A DNA stretch of 5,567 nt from positions 1-5,567 of the forward strand of contig JAGHCO010000209.1 of the NCBI GenBank assembly GCA_021160405.1, in the 5' to 3' direction. Positions within the stretch are counted from its first letter, which is position 1, and every line of letters starts with the position of its first letter. Position numbers and translations under genes: made by a program. This stretch comes from Candidatus Aerophobota bacterium. GTDB lineage: Bacteria; Aerophobota; Aerophobia; Aerophobales; JAGHCO01. Positions 5,260 through 5,567 of the stretch are shown here, in pieces. Under the pieces are notes generated by a model. The model saw only the letters and a list, made by a program, of their open reading frames with translations, ran no database searches and had not been told where the DNA came from.

Positions 5260-5327
5260 TGACAGGCGAGACGCCCGTCCTACCAGAGATAACCCATACA
5301 TCCGTAGGACAGGCGTCTCGCCTGTCA
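5260..5327. repeat. GC-rich 24-bp inverted repeat with nested hairpins (REP/MITE-like)
   Basis: The arms 5260-5283 and 5304-5327 are reverse complements at 23 of 24 positions, around a 20-base spacer. Each arm is also a small palindrome: the right arm has GACAGGCG-TCT-CGCCTGTC (5308-5326) with a perfect 8-bp stem, and the left arm has the same form with one broken pair (A5264 against C5276). The element can therefore fold as one long stem or two short ones. It is strikingly GC-rich for the surrounding DNA, which suggests a dispersed REP- or MITE-like element. No coding capacity or obvious target-site duplication is seen. Confidence 0.85.
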
Positions 5328-5376
5328 TGACATACGTGCTTTAGTGAATATTTACTATTTTTTCTTGGATTCAGGT

Positions 5377-5567
5377 TTAAAAAATCAAACCGCAGTTAGG
5401 ACACTTTTCGGGGAAACACTTTTTGCATATAGTTTTGCCACATCTCGGGCAGTGAAAATAACAGTGAGGACAAACCAGATGGAGATTGTTGCATAGATAA
5501 ACACTGTGAGTTTCCTCTCCGCAGGCCTCACATATTAATGGTTCAATGTCCTTGATTAAAGGATTCC
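5377..5567 (-). CDS. Cys-rich zinc-finger-like protein, C-terminal part (5' end beyond window)
   Basis: I do not recognise this protein. The last 62 codons are present; the start lies beyond the right edge. The visible stretch has 11 cysteines in 47 residues. Numbering from the first complete codon, they fall as CEAC (12-15), Cys25, His29, CPHC (32-35), CPRC (39-42), CKKC (47-50) and CPNC (55-58). CPxCG knuckles are typical of zinc ribbons. The first six ligands plus CKKC also follow the spacing of a RING-type C3HC4 cross-brace: C-x2-C-x9-C-x3-H-x2-C-x2-C-x11-C-x2-C. The protein ends four residues after the last Cys, so the metal-binding module is its C-terminus. There is no signal or membrane segment in the visible part. 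It is convergent with frr. A partial gene is well supported by dense, regular Cys pairs in one open frame; the function is unknown. Confidence 0.8.
   Translation of the reverse strand, partial: NPLIKDIEPLICEACGEETHSVYLCNNLHLVCPHCYFHCPRCGKTICKKCFPEKCPNCGLIF

Larger units (their letters stand above)
5085..5376. other. Gene-free region between convergent frr and a Cys-rich gene
   Basis: This is 292 bases between two genes that face each other. It holds a 13-bp hairpin with GATT-type flanks near frr and a GC-rich nested inverted repeat further right. The remaining sequence (5166-5259 and 5328-5376) is AT-rich; I see no reading frame, tRNA or promoter in it, only a weak 6-bp stem TTTTGC/GCAAAA at 5228-5252. 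Neither hairpin has a U-run directly at its base on either strand, so no textbook intrinsic terminator is visible for either gene. Confidence 0.7.

Noticed and set aside
5260..5327. CRISPR repeat or intrinsic terminator
   Set aside because: There are only two arms and they are inverted, not direct, with no array. No U-run follows the stem on either strand.

Overview
The window comes from an AT-rich bacterial chromosome. It is probably a diderm (outer-membrane) bacterium, because the partial YidC at the left edge has the long N-terminal periplasmic region that single-membrane bacteria usually lack. The compact 198-residue EF-Ts and the collection of unrelated palindromic and GATT-type intergenic repeats resemble deep-branching thermophilic or uncultured lineages. 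I cannot name the phylum from sequence alone.

Layout. On the minus strand, 1-811 holds yidD followed by the start of yidC (cut by the window edge), a membrane-protein-insertion pair. Positions 812-1032 are a divergent control region with two near-consensus sigma-70-type promoters, back to back, whose -35 hexamers occupy almost the same bases. A perfect 19-bp palindrome lies on the -10 box of the rightward promoter. Rightward from there runs a tight five-gene block, 1033-5084: hom (homoserine dehydrogenase with ACT domain), rpsB (ribosomal protein S2), tsf (EF-Ts), pyrH (UMP kinase) and frr (ribosome recycling factor). Gaps are 14-33 bp and there is no internal terminator, so it is probably one operon.

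Positions 5085-5376 carry no gene. They hold a 13-bp hairpin set inside a GATT-type repeat and, further on, a GC-rich 24-bp inverted repeat with hairpins nested in each arm. The right edge, 5377-5567 on the minus strand, is the C-terminal 62 codons of an unrecognised Cys-rich metal-binding protein that converges on frr.

How it fits together: rpsB-tsf-pyrH-frr is a classic bacterial translation and nucleotide cluster. The unusual part is hom, a threonine/methionine biosynthesis gene, sitting first and supplying the only visible promoter. The hom product also lacks the usual Glu-Ala-Ser-Val-x-Gly-Gly-x-Pro segment and has Arg where the cation-binding Glu should be, while its catalytic Lys/Asp/Glu residues are intact. 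The strongest leads are this enzyme variant, the shared-(-35) divergent promoter with its palindrome, and the RING-like Cys/His spacing in the partial protein at the right edge.
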